The notes: generated by a model from the letters alone, not told the origin. Shown: positions 43,593-53,541, counted from the first letter of the stretch. The stretch is DNA of 64,000 bases from Bacteroidales bacterium (GCA_018056955.1 JAGPEQ010000006.1:1-64000); one strand, 5' to 3'. Translations and numbers: made by a program.

Positions 43593-44846
43593 ATGGGAAC
43601 ACAGCTACTGGTAATAGCGGTTGCTATTTTGTTTTCGGCTTTCTTTTCGGGTGTTGAGATAGCTTTTCTATCATCAAATAAGTTACGCTTTGAGCTGGAA
43701 CGGAAGCATGGCCGTTTAACCTCTCGAATTCTCGATATCTTTTATCGGAACAAGGAACAGTTTATTGCCACCATGCTGGTAGGCAACAACATCACCCTGG
43801 TAATTTATGGTATTGTAACAGCAAATGTTTTAACGCCACTACTTGGACCGTTAAATCAGTTTCCCATGTTGCTTTTGCTTACCCAAACGCTTATTGCAAC
43901 ATTGGTAATATTACTTACAGGTGAGTTCCTTCCAAAATCAATATTTCGTCAGTACGCCAATGCCTTACTTAATTTATTTGCAATACCTATATTTATTTTT
44001 TACGTACTGTTCTATCCGGTTAGTAAATTTGTTTCCTGGCTTTCGTACTGGATAATTCGTTTGGCTTTTAGGATGAAAATAAATATTGGCGAGGAACAAC
44101 GAATTTTCAGTAAGGTTGACCTAGACCATCTTGTGGAACAGGCCACCTCAGCTGACGATAGTGGTGATGAGCAGGAACTGAAATACTTTCAAAAAGCACT
44201 CGATTTTTCTGAGGTGCGGATTCGCGATTGCATGATTCCCCGTACCGATATTGAGGCAATTGACATAGACGATTCTGTAGAGCAGCTTAAAAAGTTATTT
44301 GCTGAAACTATGTATTCACGTATCCCGGTATATCGCGGCTCAATCGACAACATCATTGGTTATGTCAACTCAAAATCGCTTTTCCTAAAACCCAACTCCA
44401 TAAAGGAGTGTATTATTGATGTCGATTTTTTCCCTGAAACCATGAAGGCCAATGAACTACTAACCCACTTCATTAAAGCCCATAAAAGTATAGCGATTGT
44501 GGTTGACGAGTTTGGAGGAACATCGGGATTGGTTACCATTGAGGATATCATTGAAGAAATTTTTGGTGAAATTGACGATGAACACGATTTAAACGAGCTG
44601 GTTGAGAAAAAGCTTTCCGATAAGGAGTACATCCTTTCAGGGCGCGTTGAGGTATCGCATGTTAATGAGGCTTATGGGCTTGGCATTCCTGAATCGGACG
44701 AGTATGAGACTATAGCCGGATTCATTCTTCACCACTACCAGAGTTTACCAAAACCTGGCGATTCGTTAAAAATCCAAAACTTTGAGTTTAAAATTCTAAG
44801 GGTGAATAAAACGCGAATCGACCTGGTTCGGTTGGTTATTGACTAG
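43593..44846 (+). CDS. Hemolysin/CorC-family membrane protein (CNNM, CBS pair)
   Basis: A 417-residue protein with three or four N-terminal transmembrane segments of the DUF21/CNNM domain (about residues 1-150), a pair of CBS domains (around MIPRTDIEAIDIDD and SIAIVVDEFGGTSGLVT), and a C-terminal CorC/transporter-associated domain. Such proteins are linked to Mg or other cation handling. In flavobacteria the relative GldE accompanies gliding genes, but no gldD is here. It follows the small membrane protein by 3 bases and precedes a PpiD-like chaperone. Confidence 0.85.
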   Translation: MGTQLLVIAVAILFSAFFSGVEIAFLSSNKLRFELERKHGRLTSRILDIFYRNKEQFIATMLVGNNITLVIYGIVTANVLTPLLGPLNQFPMLLLLTQTLIATLVILLTGEFLPKSIFRQYANALLNLFAIPIFIFYVLFYPVSKFVSWLSYWIIRLAFRMKINIGEEQRIFSKVDLDHLVEQATSADDSGDEQELKYFQKALDFSEVRIRDCMIPRTDIEAIDIDDSVEQLKKLFAETMYSRIPVYRGSIDNIIGYVNSKSLFLKPNSIKECIIDVDFFPETMKANELLTHFIKAHKSIAIVVDEFGGTSGLVTIEDIIEEIFGEIDDEHDLNELVEKKLSDKEYILSGRVEVSHVNEAYGLGIPESDEYETIAGFILHHYQSLPKPGDSLKIQNFEFKILRVNKTRIDLVRLVID

Positions 44847-44915
44847 GTTACTACTGGTTTTTAACGGTTGTTAAAAAATTATCAGGCAGTTAAACTGCTT
44901 ATTGTTGAAAATTAC

Positions 44916-44923
44916 TATATTCG
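44916..44923 (+). promoter_or_regulatory. Possible -7 element for the PpiD-like gene (TTCG variant)
   Basis: TATATTCG is one base from TAnnTTTG and lies 41 bases before the ATG. No clear -33 element. Confidence 0.3.
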
Positions 44924-44964
44924 TGGCTCGAAAAATATTATTGTACCTTAAAATATACTTGTAG

Positions 44965-47064
44965 ATGGCAACACTTGAAAGAATTAGAAACCGTGCAGGC
45001 GTATTGGTTTCTGTAGTAATTGGATTGGCTCTTTTTGCCTTTATACTTGGCGATTTTATTACATCGGGAGGAGTGTTCTTTAATCGCTCACAAATGGAAA
45101 TTGCCGAGATAGCCGGTAGTTCTATATCCTACGAGGAATACCAGGCTAGGGTTAGCGAAAATGAGAATTTACAGAAGCTTTTCTCGCAACAATCATCGCT
45201 TAACGAGCAACAAATGCTTCAAATCCGTGAACAGGTTTGGCAGGATCTGCTTAGGGCTAATATTCTCCAACCCGAATATAAGCGTTTAGGGCTTGTGATT
45301 CATGAGGACGAACTTTTTGACATGGTTCAGGGAAGGAACATACACCCATTTATCAGTCAACAGTTTGGCGACCCTCAAACCGGCGAAGTGAACAAAGCGT
45401 TTCTTACAAACTTCCTTCAGAATTTGGATAGAGACCCAAGCGCTAAAGCATACTGGTTATTCATTGAGAATGAAATACAGAAAGATAGATTATTCAACAA
45501 ATACCTTACTTTAGTCCGTAAAGGATTAGGCGTTACCTCGCTTCAAGCCAAACGTGCTGTAAACGACCGAACCAGCAAGGTTAACTTTGATTATGCTGTT
45601 GCCTCGTACCAATCAATATCTGATTCGCTGGTAACGGTTACCAATAGCGATATTAAGGCATACTACAAGTCGCACCAGAACGACTACAAGCAAACTGCTT
45701 CGCGCGATATTGAGTACGTTGTGTTCCCCATTCTTCCCTCGGAAAGCGATGTAAACGATGCAGAAGCATGGATACAGAAGGCTTTGCCCGATTTTATTGC
45801 CGCTTCCGATCCCGCTCAGTATGTTACCCTGAATTCCGACTCAAAATTCGATTCTAAGTATTATAAGGCTTCGGAATTACCTGAGAATGTTCGGGCATGG
45901 GCTTTTTCAAAACCAGTTGGAAGTTTGTTGGAGGTTTATCGCGATGGCGATAGCTTCAAGGCTTCGAGGTTGGTTGATGTTAAAATGATGCCCGACAGCG
46001 TAAAGGCTCGCCACATACTTATAGGTTTGAGAAGTCAATCCGCTGAGGAGCGCGAAAAAGCTAAAGCCAAGGCCGACAGTATTATGAACGTTTTAAAACG
46101 CGGTGGTAGTTGGGAGCAGTTAGCAGCTAAACATTCCGACGATCCCGGTTCAAAGGACAAGGGCGGTGATTTAGGTTGGTTCCCCAGTGGTATGATGGTT
46201 CCCGAGTTCGATGAGGCTTCGTTCAGCAGCAACAAGGGTGAGATTAAGGTTGTAGAAACCCAGTTTGGGTTCCATGTACTTCAGGTTGTTGATAGGGGCA
46301 AGGAGGAAAAGAAAGTACAAATTGCCACCCTGGAACGCAAAATTGTTCCTAGCTCTTATACAACATCGCAGGTTTACAATAAAGCTGCAGCTTTTGCAGG
46401 GAATAACCGTGATTACGACAAATTTGCAACTGCAGCCGATCAGAACAAGTACACCCGTCGCGTTGCAAACAATCTATTGCAGAACGACAGAAGTATTGCC
46501 GGATTAGAGCAACCTCGGGAGTTAATCCGTTGGGCTTTCCGCTCCAAAAAAGGCGATGTTTCAGATGTAATGCAGTTTGGCGATAATTACGTTGTAGCCG
46601 CCCTTACGGCTGTCCGCGAAGAGGGTATTGCACCGTTAAAACAGATTGCATCCGATGTAAAAGTTCGTGTTATTCGCGAAAAGAAGGCTGAACTTCTGAT
46701 GGACAAGGTTAAGAAAGCCATGAGCGACAAAACCGACATCTATGATGTAGCTCAGGCTATTGGCGTAAATGTTGAGAAGGCCGAGAATGTATCGTTCAGC
46801 TCATTGACTCTACCCTATGCTGGTATTGAACCAGCAGTAATTGGAGTTGCCTCAGTATCGGCTGAAGGTAAGCTAGCAGGGCCGGTTAAGGGTAATAATG
46901 GTGTGTTTGTGCTTACCGTTACCTCATCGGTTAAGGAGGAGGGCGATGCCAATGCCGAAAAGTATAGGATTGCAAACATGTATCAATCACGTTCATACTA
47001 TGAAGTATTTGAGGCCTTAAAGAACAATGCTGGCGTAGTTGACAAAAGGTACAATTTCTACTAA
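44965..47064 (+). CDS. PpiD/SurA-type peptidyl-prolyl isomerase chaperone
   Basis: A 699-residue membrane-anchored chaperone. One transmembrane helix lies at about residues 12-33. A SurA_N-like helical region follows, and a parvulin domain at about 345-445 contains KARHILIG, GGDLGWFPSGMMVPEF and QFGFHVLQV. A second weaker parvulin-like part may follow. It would assist folding of proteins leaving the inner membrane toward the outer membrane. It is preceded by the CorC-like gene and ends at a strong terminator. PpiD is the best match, but the exact orthology to E. coli PpiD is uncertain. Confidence 0.88.
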   Translation: MATLERIRNRAGVLVSVVIGLALFAFILGDFITSGGVFFNRSQMEIAEIAGSSISYEEYQARVSENENLQKLFSQQSSLNEQQMLQIREQVWQDLLRANILQPEYKRLGLVIHEDELFDMVQGRNIHPFISQQFGDPQTGEVNKAFLTNFLQNLDRDPSAKAYWLFIENEIQKDRLFNKYLTLVRKGLGVTSLQAKRAVNDRTSKVNFDYAVASYQSISDSLVTVTNSDIKAYYKSHQNDYKQTASRDIEYVVFPILPSESDVNDAEAWIQKALPDFIAASDPAQYVTLNSDSKFDSKYYKASELPENVRAWAFSKPVGSLLEVYRDGDSFKASRLVDVKMMPDSVKARHILIGLRSQSAEEREKAKAKADSIMNVLKRGGSWEQLAAKHSDDPGSKDKGGDLGWFPSGMMVPEFDEASFSSNKGEIKVVETQFGFHVLQVVDRGKEEKKVQIATLERKIVPSSYTTSQVYNKAAAFAGNNRDYDKFATAADQNKYTRRVANNLLQNDRSIAGLEQPRELIRWAFRSKKGDVSDVMQFGDNYVVAALTAVREEGIAPLKQIASDVKVRVIREKKAELLMDKVKKAMSDKTDIYDVAQAIGVNVEKAENVSFSSLTLPYAGIEPAVIGVASVSAEGKLAGPVKGNNGVFVLTVTSSVKEEGDANAEKYRIANMYQSRSYYEVFEALKNNAGVVDKRYNFY

Positions 47065-47084
47065 AATCTTTATTATAGTTGCAA

Positions 47085-47120
47085 ACGGGAGGGGAATATT
47101 ATATTCCCCTCCTGTTTTTT
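47085..47120 (+). terminator. Intrinsic terminator after the PpiD-like gene
   Basis: A stem of about 14 pairs (GGGAGGGGAATAT with its complement, one G-U) is followed by T6, 20 bases after the stop. Confidence 0.88.
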
Positions 47121-47422
47121 ATTAGGTAAAACAATAAATTCTATCCCTTCAACGCTTATTATTACAACAAAATATCCGAGACTAGTCATTTGAAAAATTC
47201 AATTTACGAATTTGGGATTATACTAAACCAGTAGACCGAGTAATACAATAAGCATTTATCTCTTATGAAACGCTATACCTCGTTAAGCATGACAAATTAA
47301 TTCAAAGTCTAACAGTATTATGGATTAGTTAAGAATAGTTTGACTCGTATTAGTATTATTCGTAACTTGATCAGTCTTTTAAATAGGAATTATTAACATT
47401 GATTGAAGTAAAAAAGGGGAAT
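47121..47422. other. 302-base AT-rich gap without a gene
   Basis: Nothing codes here on either strand. The right part has short AT-rich segments, but no perfect TAnnTTTG with a suitable -33 element. It must hold the promoter of the lipoprotein-barrel-OmpA operon, which I could not locate with confidence. Confidence 0.5.
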
Positions 47423-49093
47423 ATGAAAACTAGTAGATTCTTAAAATCACTGTTTATTGTTGGTTTGGCTGGACTGGGAGGGTGTTACGATTTCTCGCAG
47501 TTCGATAACATCAAGGTTGAACCCATTTCGCCTAAAATGGTTGTCCCGGTGGTTAAGTCAACCATTTCGTTCAACGATATTGTTGAGCGAGAGGATGCTA
47601 ATACAATAATATTTACCAAACCTGGCGATACCCGGTTTTTTATAGCATTCAGGGATACTATGGATTTGTTTAACGCAGCCGATAGGTATTCGTTTCCGGA
47701 TTTCAACTTTACCAAGCAGTATCAGCTCGATGCAGGTGAAGTCCCGGGAGTTCCTGTGCCCGCAGGAGAAACATGGGGACCATTTACAAAGCAATACACT
47801 GAAACATACAATAGCATTGCTGGAGCTGAAGTAAAGTTAGTAAAGCTTTCGGCTGGAAATATTAACATGGTTGTTACCAATAATTTCCAGAACAGCATTA
47901 GCGCAACTATCCGGTTCCCTTCCATACGTGACCAATTAGGGAACCCTCTAGTTTTTGTAATGGCTACTACTCTTCCCGGCCAAACCTTCATTAACAACCA
48001 AGATTTAGAGGGCTACTCCCTAAATCTTACCAGTGGATCCCTGTATAATACCCTTACGGTTGAGGTAGAATTGACTATTCATTCGCTGGGTAATCCAATT
48101 TCTGTATCGGATGATGCTAATATCCAAATATCAATTACAGGTTTGGATTTTGATTACTTACAGGGTAAACTAAATGAGACATTTCCCTTGAACGAGATCA
48201 ATTTAACCCTCGATGCTTTTAGAACATCGATTGATGCCGACTTTTCCCTTTCGGAACCAAAGCTTACCATGACTTTTGAGAATTTATTTGGCATACCACT
48301 TGCATTCAGCACTGTTAACTTTGATGCCTCAAATACTAACACCAGTATACAGGTTAGCCTTGTGAATGAGGGAGTCCCACCAACCGGGTCGTTGCTCCTT
48401 ACTCAGCCCAACAACATTAAGTATTTAACCTCGTTAACACAACAGCAACCCGAGGTTGACTTAAAATACGTTGATCGTAACAATTCAAACCTTGAGGATT
48501 TTCTGGCCATAGCACCCAATGAGATACTAATCAGCCCAACGGTAACCGTTGGTGATCCCACTACCAATCACGATTACTTTGTTCGCAAAACTTCAACACT
48601 AAGAATGATAAACGAGATTGAATTTCCCCTTGCCGGCTGGGTTGATAATTTAGAAATTTGTGATACCCTAGAGGTTGAACTACCCGATTTGGAAAAGGAT
48701 TTAAAACTTGTAAACGATAACGCTCTTAAAATAAGGTTGAAGTTTAAGTTTATCAATAGCATTCCATTTAATATTTATATTCAAGGATACTTTCTGGACG
48801 ATGCTAACACATTACTTACCCAGCTTTACGACGAGGCTTCGGAGCTGATGCTGGTTAAAAGCTCTGCAATAAATCCAACGACAGGTAAAACATCAACCCC
48901 CACAACTCATTGGGCTTACATCGATATAAGCAAGAGCAAGTACGATCAAATGAAAAACGCAACCAATCTGGTTATTCAAGCCCGAATGCAAACCGGAGGT
49001 AACACCCACCAAAATGTAGTTGTGGAATCAACCAACACCCTTGAAACAATGTTTAGCGTTGAGTTAGAGGGTAATGTGGATTTAAATAATTAG
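47423..49093 (+). CDS. Large beta-rich lipoprotein, unknown function
   Basis: A 556-residue lipoprotein with lipobox LGGC (signal: KTSRFLKSLFIVGLAGLGGC). The mature part is dominated by beta strands and Asn/Thr-rich turns, with motifs such as DLKYVDRNNSNLEDF and a repeated NNxNxS-like content, and lacks catalytic signatures. The ATG at 47423 is chosen because the longer frame begins with a TTG at 47399. It lies 13 bases before the DUF5723 barrel gene and is the first gene of a three-gene operon. Confidence 0.8.
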   Translation: MKTSRFLKSLFIVGLAGLGGCYDFSQFDNIKVEPISPKMVVPVVKSTISFNDIVEREDANTIIFTKPGDTRFFIAFRDTMDLFNAADRYSFPDFNFTKQYQLDAGEVPGVPVPAGETWGPFTKQYTETYNSIAGAEVKLVKLSAGNINMVVTNNFQNSISATIRFPSIRDQLGNPLVFVMATTLPGQTFINNQDLEGYSLNLTSGSLYNTLTVEVELTIHSLGNPISVSDDANIQISITGLDFDYLQGKLNETFPLNEINLTLDAFRTSIDADFSLSEPKLTMTFENLFGIPLAFSTVNFDASNTNTSIQVSLVNEGVPPTGSLLLTQPNNIKYLTSLTQQQPEVDLKYVDRNNSNLEDFLAIAPNEILISPTVTVGDPTTNHDYFVRKTSTLRMINEIEFPLAGWVDNLEICDTLEVELPDLEKDLKLVNDNALKIRLKFKFINSIPFNIYIQGYFLDDANTLLTQLYDEASELMLVKSSAINPTTGKTSTPTTHWAYIDISKSKYDQMKNATNLVIQARMQTGGNTHQNVVVESTNTLETMFSVELEGNVDLNN

Positions 49094-49106
49094 TATTCAG
49101 AAATAT

Positions 49107-50462
49107 ATGACTCCAATGAAACGATATATTTTTTCCACATTCATTTTATTTACCTCACTGCTGGCAAAAGCCCAGCCCGAGGTAACCCTGCCATACATGC
49201 GTAATGTGTTTCAGGCATCGTTTGTAAACCCTACCGTAATGCCCGAGCATACCTTTAGCATGGGATTTAGCGTATTTGGTCAAGCCATAAGCAATGGTTT
49301 TCAGCCAAAGAGTTTCATGAACTATCGGAGCGATACGATGTATGTTAACCTTAACAGCCTTTTGGGCGATATGAACGATAAAAATTTAATCTATGTTGGG
49401 GAAAACGTCGATATCTTTCATATACGTGTGAAAGGGAAATCGTCCTTTACCTGGTTTGCCATGCGTCAGAACGCAACAGTAACACTCCAGTATCCACGTG
49501 AACTTTTTAGCTTAGCTATTGAGGGGAATAAGCAGTTTGTTGGCTCAACCTTGGATTTATCCAACCTAAAATCGGATGTTAGCGTTTACAACGAGTACAC
49601 CATTGGATACCTTAAAGATTTACCCCAATGGACTTTTGCAGGAAGGGTAAGTTTGCTGCAAGGTTTAGCCAATATCAGTTTTAATCCCAAAGTAATGCAG
49701 GTTGAAATTGATACTGCCATGTATGCTCATACTGCTACTGCCGACGGTCAACTCCGTACCTCGGGCACACCTAAAAACAGTGAAGGCGATATCAGTTTTG
49801 ATAATGTTGATGACCAATGGGTTACCAATAGGCTTACTGGTTTTGGGAACATGGGGTTTGCCATTAGTGGAGGCGCAACATACAAGTTCGATGAAAGGAT
49901 GAAACTATCCTTTGGGTTTTCCGATATAGGATTTATAAAATGGAAGGATGAAATTCAAACATATACCCTTAAAGGAACCACCAAATTTGAAGGTTTAGAT
50001 ATTCTTGGCGATTTCCTGAGAGGAAACGATGTTGACGTTGACTCGTTACTACAGAAAATGGAAGACGATTTTACCCGCGATACCGTAGCGGTTTCCTACA
50101 CCACTTGGTTAAATCCTAAGTTTAACTTTTCGGCCACTTACGATTTAACCCGAAGGACAACCCTTGGCCTTACCTTTGCAACATTTTATAATAAACGATT
50201 ATACCCTTCAATAACGCTTGGTGTTTCTCAGGGCATTGGCCGCTTCTTCCAGCTAGTAGGAACAGCTTCAATTTACCAAAGATCCATACCCAACCTGGGG
50301 GTAGGAATTGTAATTAAACCAGGGCCTTTGCAGCTATTTGTTGTAGCCGATAATCTGTACCTGGCAATTGACCCGCTGGCATTCACCAACGCCAATGTGA
50401 GGGTAGGAATCAATTTTGTTTTTGGCAGGGTTAATCCACCTCAAGGGTTGCCTTACCGCTAA
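49107..50462 (+). CDS. DUF5723-family outer-membrane protein
   Basis: A 451-residue protein with a signal peptide ending AKAQ. It then shows YMRNVFQASFVNPTVMPEH, a pattern I associate with DUF5723 outer-membrane proteins, with many amphipathic strands and a final strand ending GINFVFGRV. It is likely a beta-barrel. An alternative start ATG lies at 49116 (three codons on). It sits between the beta-rich lipoprotein and the OmpA/beta-propeller protein, which suggests one complex. Confidence 0.82.
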   Translation: MTPMKRYIFSTFILFTSLLAKAQPEVTLPYMRNVFQASFVNPTVMPEHTFSMGFSVFGQAISNGFQPKSFMNYRSDTMYVNLNSLLGDMNDKNLIYVGENVDIFHIRVKGKSSFTWFAMRQNATVTLQYPRELFSLAIEGNKQFVGSTLDLSNLKSDVSVYNEYTIGYLKDLPQWTFAGRVSLLQGLANISFNPKVMQVEIDTAMYAHTATADGQLRTSGTPKNSEGDISFDNVDDQWVTNRLTGFGNMGFAISGGATYKFDERMKLSFGFSDIGFIKWKDEIQTYTLKGTTKFEGLDILGDFLRGNDVDVDSLLQKMEDDFTRDTVAVSYTTWLNPKFNFSATYDLTRRTTLGLTFATFYNKRLYPSITLGVSQGIGRFFQLVGTASIYQRSIPNLGVGIVIKPGPLQLFVVADNLYLAIDPLAFTNANVRVGINFVFGRVNPPQGLPYR

Positions 50463-50512
50463 TTTTCCAAATACCGATTATTCAGCAATTATTCAATTTA
50501 AAGGTAAAAGCG

Positions 50513-52873
50513 ATGAAACTAAAAGTTGTAAGCAGAATCCTCATAACACTCAGCATAATTAGTTTTGGTTCCAAGGTGTTTGCACAAACCGGTTTTACTC
50601 CACAAAAGCTAAGTGGCGAAATTAATACAGGGTATGCTGAAATCAATCCAATACTAAGTCCCGATGGGAAAACCCTTTATTTCACAAGGGTAAATCACCC
50701 CGAGAATAGGTTTGGCGAAGTCGATAGTCAAGATATTTGGTGCACAACATTGAACCCCGATGGCACATGGAGCGAAGCTAAACGCTTACCCAATACCATT
50801 AACCTTGGTCGTTACAATGCAATTTTTGGCATACTCGATGATGGTAAAACGTTTGTAATCAATGGCCATTACACTGAGAGTGGAAAGTACTGGACAGAAA
50901 GAGGCCTATCAGTAATTGAGAGGATTGATGAAAACACATGGGGTACGCCCAGGCCGTTGAATGTGAAGGGATTTACCAGGATGAACAAGGGTTTAACAAC
51001 AACTGCATACCTTACCCCCGATGGGAAATATTTACTTACGTCGTTCAGTAAGCGTGCCGGTGGGAAAAATCATTCAATCTACCTTTCGGTAAAGGAGGGC
51101 GATGGATACTCTAAGCCCCAAAAGGTTAAAATTGGTGATGGGAACCTCGGCGAAAGCTATGAGGCGCCATTCCTAAGCAAGGATGGCAATGCGCTTTTCT
51201 TCAGCTGTAAGGTTGATGGGAACAACAATATATACATGGCTAACCGAACGGACGATACTTACCTAAACTGGTCGACGCCCACTGCCCTGAACGATACCAT
51301 TAATACACCGGGTTGGGAAAACTACTACCGTTTAAACGCTAAGGAAAGTTGGGCCTACTACTGCTCATCAAGTTCAAAGAAGGAGCATTCGGAAATTATG
51401 CGGGTAAAGATTTACGAAGAGTTCCCCTACGTAAAGTTAACCGGGCTTGTAATGAACAAGGCCGAGGAGAGTCTTATGCTTGCCGATACCGGATACAACA
51501 TTCTTGTTAATGGGAAAAAGTCGGATAGCTTAAAAATTGATAGGGCCTCAGCTTCGTATGAGCTACTTATTCCCTTTGGAAAAAAACATTCCTTACTTCC
51601 TGAGCTGGCTAACTGGGTGGGCATCCCCGATACATTGGATTTAACTGCCGTTAAGGAATACTCTGAAATGTCAAAGAATTTATACCTGCAGCCCATACCA
51701 TTAGTAAGGATTTACGGTAAGATAATAAATACTCGAACTGGACTCCCTATTAACCCTGAAATGAAATACCAGATTTTGGTAAATGGGGTTACAAGCGATT
51801 CGGTAAAGTATGAGGCCGAAATAGCCAAATACGGTATGACCCTACCATTAGGAAACAGGTATATACTCTCCCTTAACTTGCCCAACTTTACAAGTAAAAC
51901 CGATACTATTGATGTAACCAATGCAAAGTACTATACGGAGAAACAGGTTGATTTTTATGCCACAACAGTACCCTGGGTTGAGGTGAATGGGGTTGCGCTC
52001 GATAATTCAACCTTTACGCCAATAATTGGGGCTTCAGCACCAAAACTTAAGATTAATGGTTCAACTGCCGATAGCGTTAGCATCGATCCAGTAACCGGTG
52101 AGTTTAAGGTACGATTGCCTTTTGGAAAGAAGTACGTTACAGCAATTGAGTCAAAGGATTACAATCCGTTAGATAATCAGCTCGATTTAACCGGTTACGT
52201 TGAGTTTACCCAGGTTAAGCATGAGGTTTACGCTGAGCGTAAAGATGCTAACATGGCAATACTAAGCGGTAAAGTTATTAACTTGAAGACAGGACAACCC
52301 CTTGAAAAAGAGGTGCCCGTGAAGCTGAAGGTAAACGGAACTGAAACCAGAGGATTTATTTACGACTCCACATCGGCAAGCTATACCTTGAAGTTGCCAG
52401 TTGGTGTGTCATACGACGTTCTGCCTTCCGTTAAAAACTTTTACAATAAGTACGAGCAGGTTGACCTAACCAAAGTGAAAAAGGGAACTAAAATTGCCAA
52501 GAACTTTTACGTAACTCCAATTGAGGTTGGTCAATCAGTTAATATTGACTTCATCTACTTTGACGTTGGTAAAGCAACCCTGAAACCACAGTCGTTCCGC
52601 TCACTAAATGCCCTGGTTGAGTTCCTAAATGAATATCCCAATGTAATTGTTGAAATTGGTGGACATACCGATAATACGGGATCGGCTGTTGTTAACCAGC
52701 GGCTATCCGATGCCAGGGCAAAATCCGTTGCCGATTATATTATAAAAATGGGTATTCCTAAGGATAGAATTACATCCAAGGGATACGGCCCAAGCAAGCC
52801 CAAAGCAAGCAATGCAACCGCCAAAGGACGTGCAGAAAACCGCAGGGTAGAGTTTACAATTGTAGGCATTTAA
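50513..52873 (+). CDS. PorE-like beta-propeller, four-repeat and OmpA-domain protein
   Basis: A 786-residue exported protein (signal ends VFAQ). Residues about 30-300 form PD40-type beta-propeller blades with repeated SPDGKTLYF-like units. Residues 306-672 are four tandem units of about 90 residues (306-396, 398-487, 488-580, 581-672) sharing a VNG core and an LPFGKKY-like strand, resembling carboxypeptidase-regulatory-like modules. Residues 673-786 are an OmpA peptidoglycan-binding domain with HTDNTGS (Asp720) and SDAR (Arg735). This is the architecture of T9SS-linked PorE without its TPR part. It should tether an outer-membrane complex to the cell wall. Confidence 0.85.
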   Translation: MKLKVVSRILITLSIISFGSKVFAQTGFTPQKLSGEINTGYAEINPILSPDGKTLYFTRVNHPENRFGEVDSQDIWCTTLNPDGTWSEAKRLPNTINLGRYNAIFGILDDGKTFVINGHYTESGKYWTERGLSVIERIDENTWGTPRPLNVKGFTRMNKGLTTTAYLTPDGKYLLTSFSKRAGGKNHSIYLSVKEGDGYSKPQKVKIGDGNLGESYEAPFLSKDGNALFFSCKVDGNNNIYMANRTDDTYLNWSTPTALNDTINTPGWENYYRLNAKESWAYYCSSSSKKEHSEIMRVKIYEEFPYVKLTGLVMNKAEESLMLADTGYNILVNGKKSDSLKIDRASASYELLIPFGKKHSLLPELANWVGIPDTLDLTAVKEYSEMSKNLYLQPIPLVRIYGKIINTRTGLPINPEMKYQILVNGVTSDSVKYEAEIAKYGMTLPLGNRYILSLNLPNFTSKTDTIDVTNAKYYTEKQVDFYATTVPWVEVNGVALDNSTFTPIIGASAPKLKINGSTADSVSIDPVTGEFKVRLPFGKKYVTAIESKDYNPLDNQLDLTGYVEFTQVKHEVYAERKDANMAILSGKVINLKTGQPLEKEVPVKLKVNGTETRGFIYDSTSASYTLKLPVGVSYDVLPSVKNFYNKYEQVDLTKVKKGTKIAKNFYVTPIEVGQSVNIDFIYFDVGKATLKPQSFRSLNALVEFLNEYPNVIVEIGGHTDNTGSAVVNQRLSDARAKSVADYIIKMGIPKDRITSKGYGPSKPKASNATAKGRAENRRVEFTIVGI

Positions 52874-52891
52874 TTAAATAATATGTAATTT

Positions 52892-52923
52892 AGGTGGATA
52901 CTAATTTGTGTCCACCTATTTTT
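52892..52923 (+). terminator. Terminator after the OmpA-domain gene, just before marC
   Basis: AGGTGGATAC, a six-base TAATTT loop and GTGTCCACCT form a 10-pair stem (one G-U), then a T-rich run. The GTG at 52894 lies in the stem, so the marC start is placed at 52927. Confidence 0.75.
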
Positions 52924-52926
52924 CCC

Positions 52927-53541
52927 ATGATGGCATTTAATCTAAAATACCTGCTAAGCTGTATGGTTGCCCTGCTGGCATTAGTAAATCCAATACAGAA
53001 GGTATTTGTTATGACCACCCTACAGGCTCAGTTTGATGAGGCAAAAACTCGGTTTATTGCCACTAAGGCTACACTTACAGCGTTTATTGTCTTGATATTC
53101 TTTCTGCTTTTAGGCGAATTGGTATTTAGCTATGTATTTCATGTTGAGCTATATGCTTTTCAAATTACATCGGGCATAGTGCTTTTTTACAATGGAATAA
53201 ATGGATTGCAGAAGGGCACTTTCATACGAGTTGATTCAGGCGTAAACCTTAAGGATATAACGGCGGTTCCAATAGCCATTCCGATGATTGCTGGGCCCGC
53301 CACCATTACTGCAGCGGTTACTTTCCCAGCACACTACGGTCACACCAATACCATTGTATCAATGGCGGTAGCCTTGGGGGTAAACTTCCTTTTCATGTAT
53401 TACTCAAGGCCAATAGGAAAGGCCCTTAACCGGTTCAACCTGATGGGCCCGCTTGTGCGTATATTCGGGCTCATTGTTGCTACCATTGGTGTACAGATGA
53501 TGCTTAGCGGAATAGCTAGCTTTTGGATTTCAATCCGATAG
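52927..53541 (+). CDS. MarC/NAAT-family membrane protein
   Basis: A 204-residue integral membrane protein with about six transmembrane helices. A family signature is visible at the first helix (LVNPIQKVFVM) and in the later AIPMIAGPATITAAV. MarC proteins were once linked to multidrug resistance, but their function remains unclear. The start is the ATG at 52927, with another ATG one codon later. A terminator hairpin lies directly upstream. It precedes the glycine-lipid gene pair. Confidence 0.85.
   Translation: MMAFNLKYLLSCMVALLALVNPIQKVFVMTTLQAQFDEAKTRFIATKATLTAFIVLIFFLLLGELVFSYVFHVELYAFQITSGIVLFYNGINGLQKGTFIRVDSGVNLKDITAVPIAIPMIAGPATITAAVTFPAHYGHTNTIVSMAVALGVNFLFMYYSRPIGKALNRFNLMGPLVRIFGLIVATIGVQMMLSGIASFWISIR

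Noticed and set aside
44858-44877. Perfect AT-rich hairpin TTTTTAAC/GTTAAAAA before the PpiD-like gene
   Set aside because: It has only two G-C pairs and no strong stem, so it is unlikely to be a terminator.
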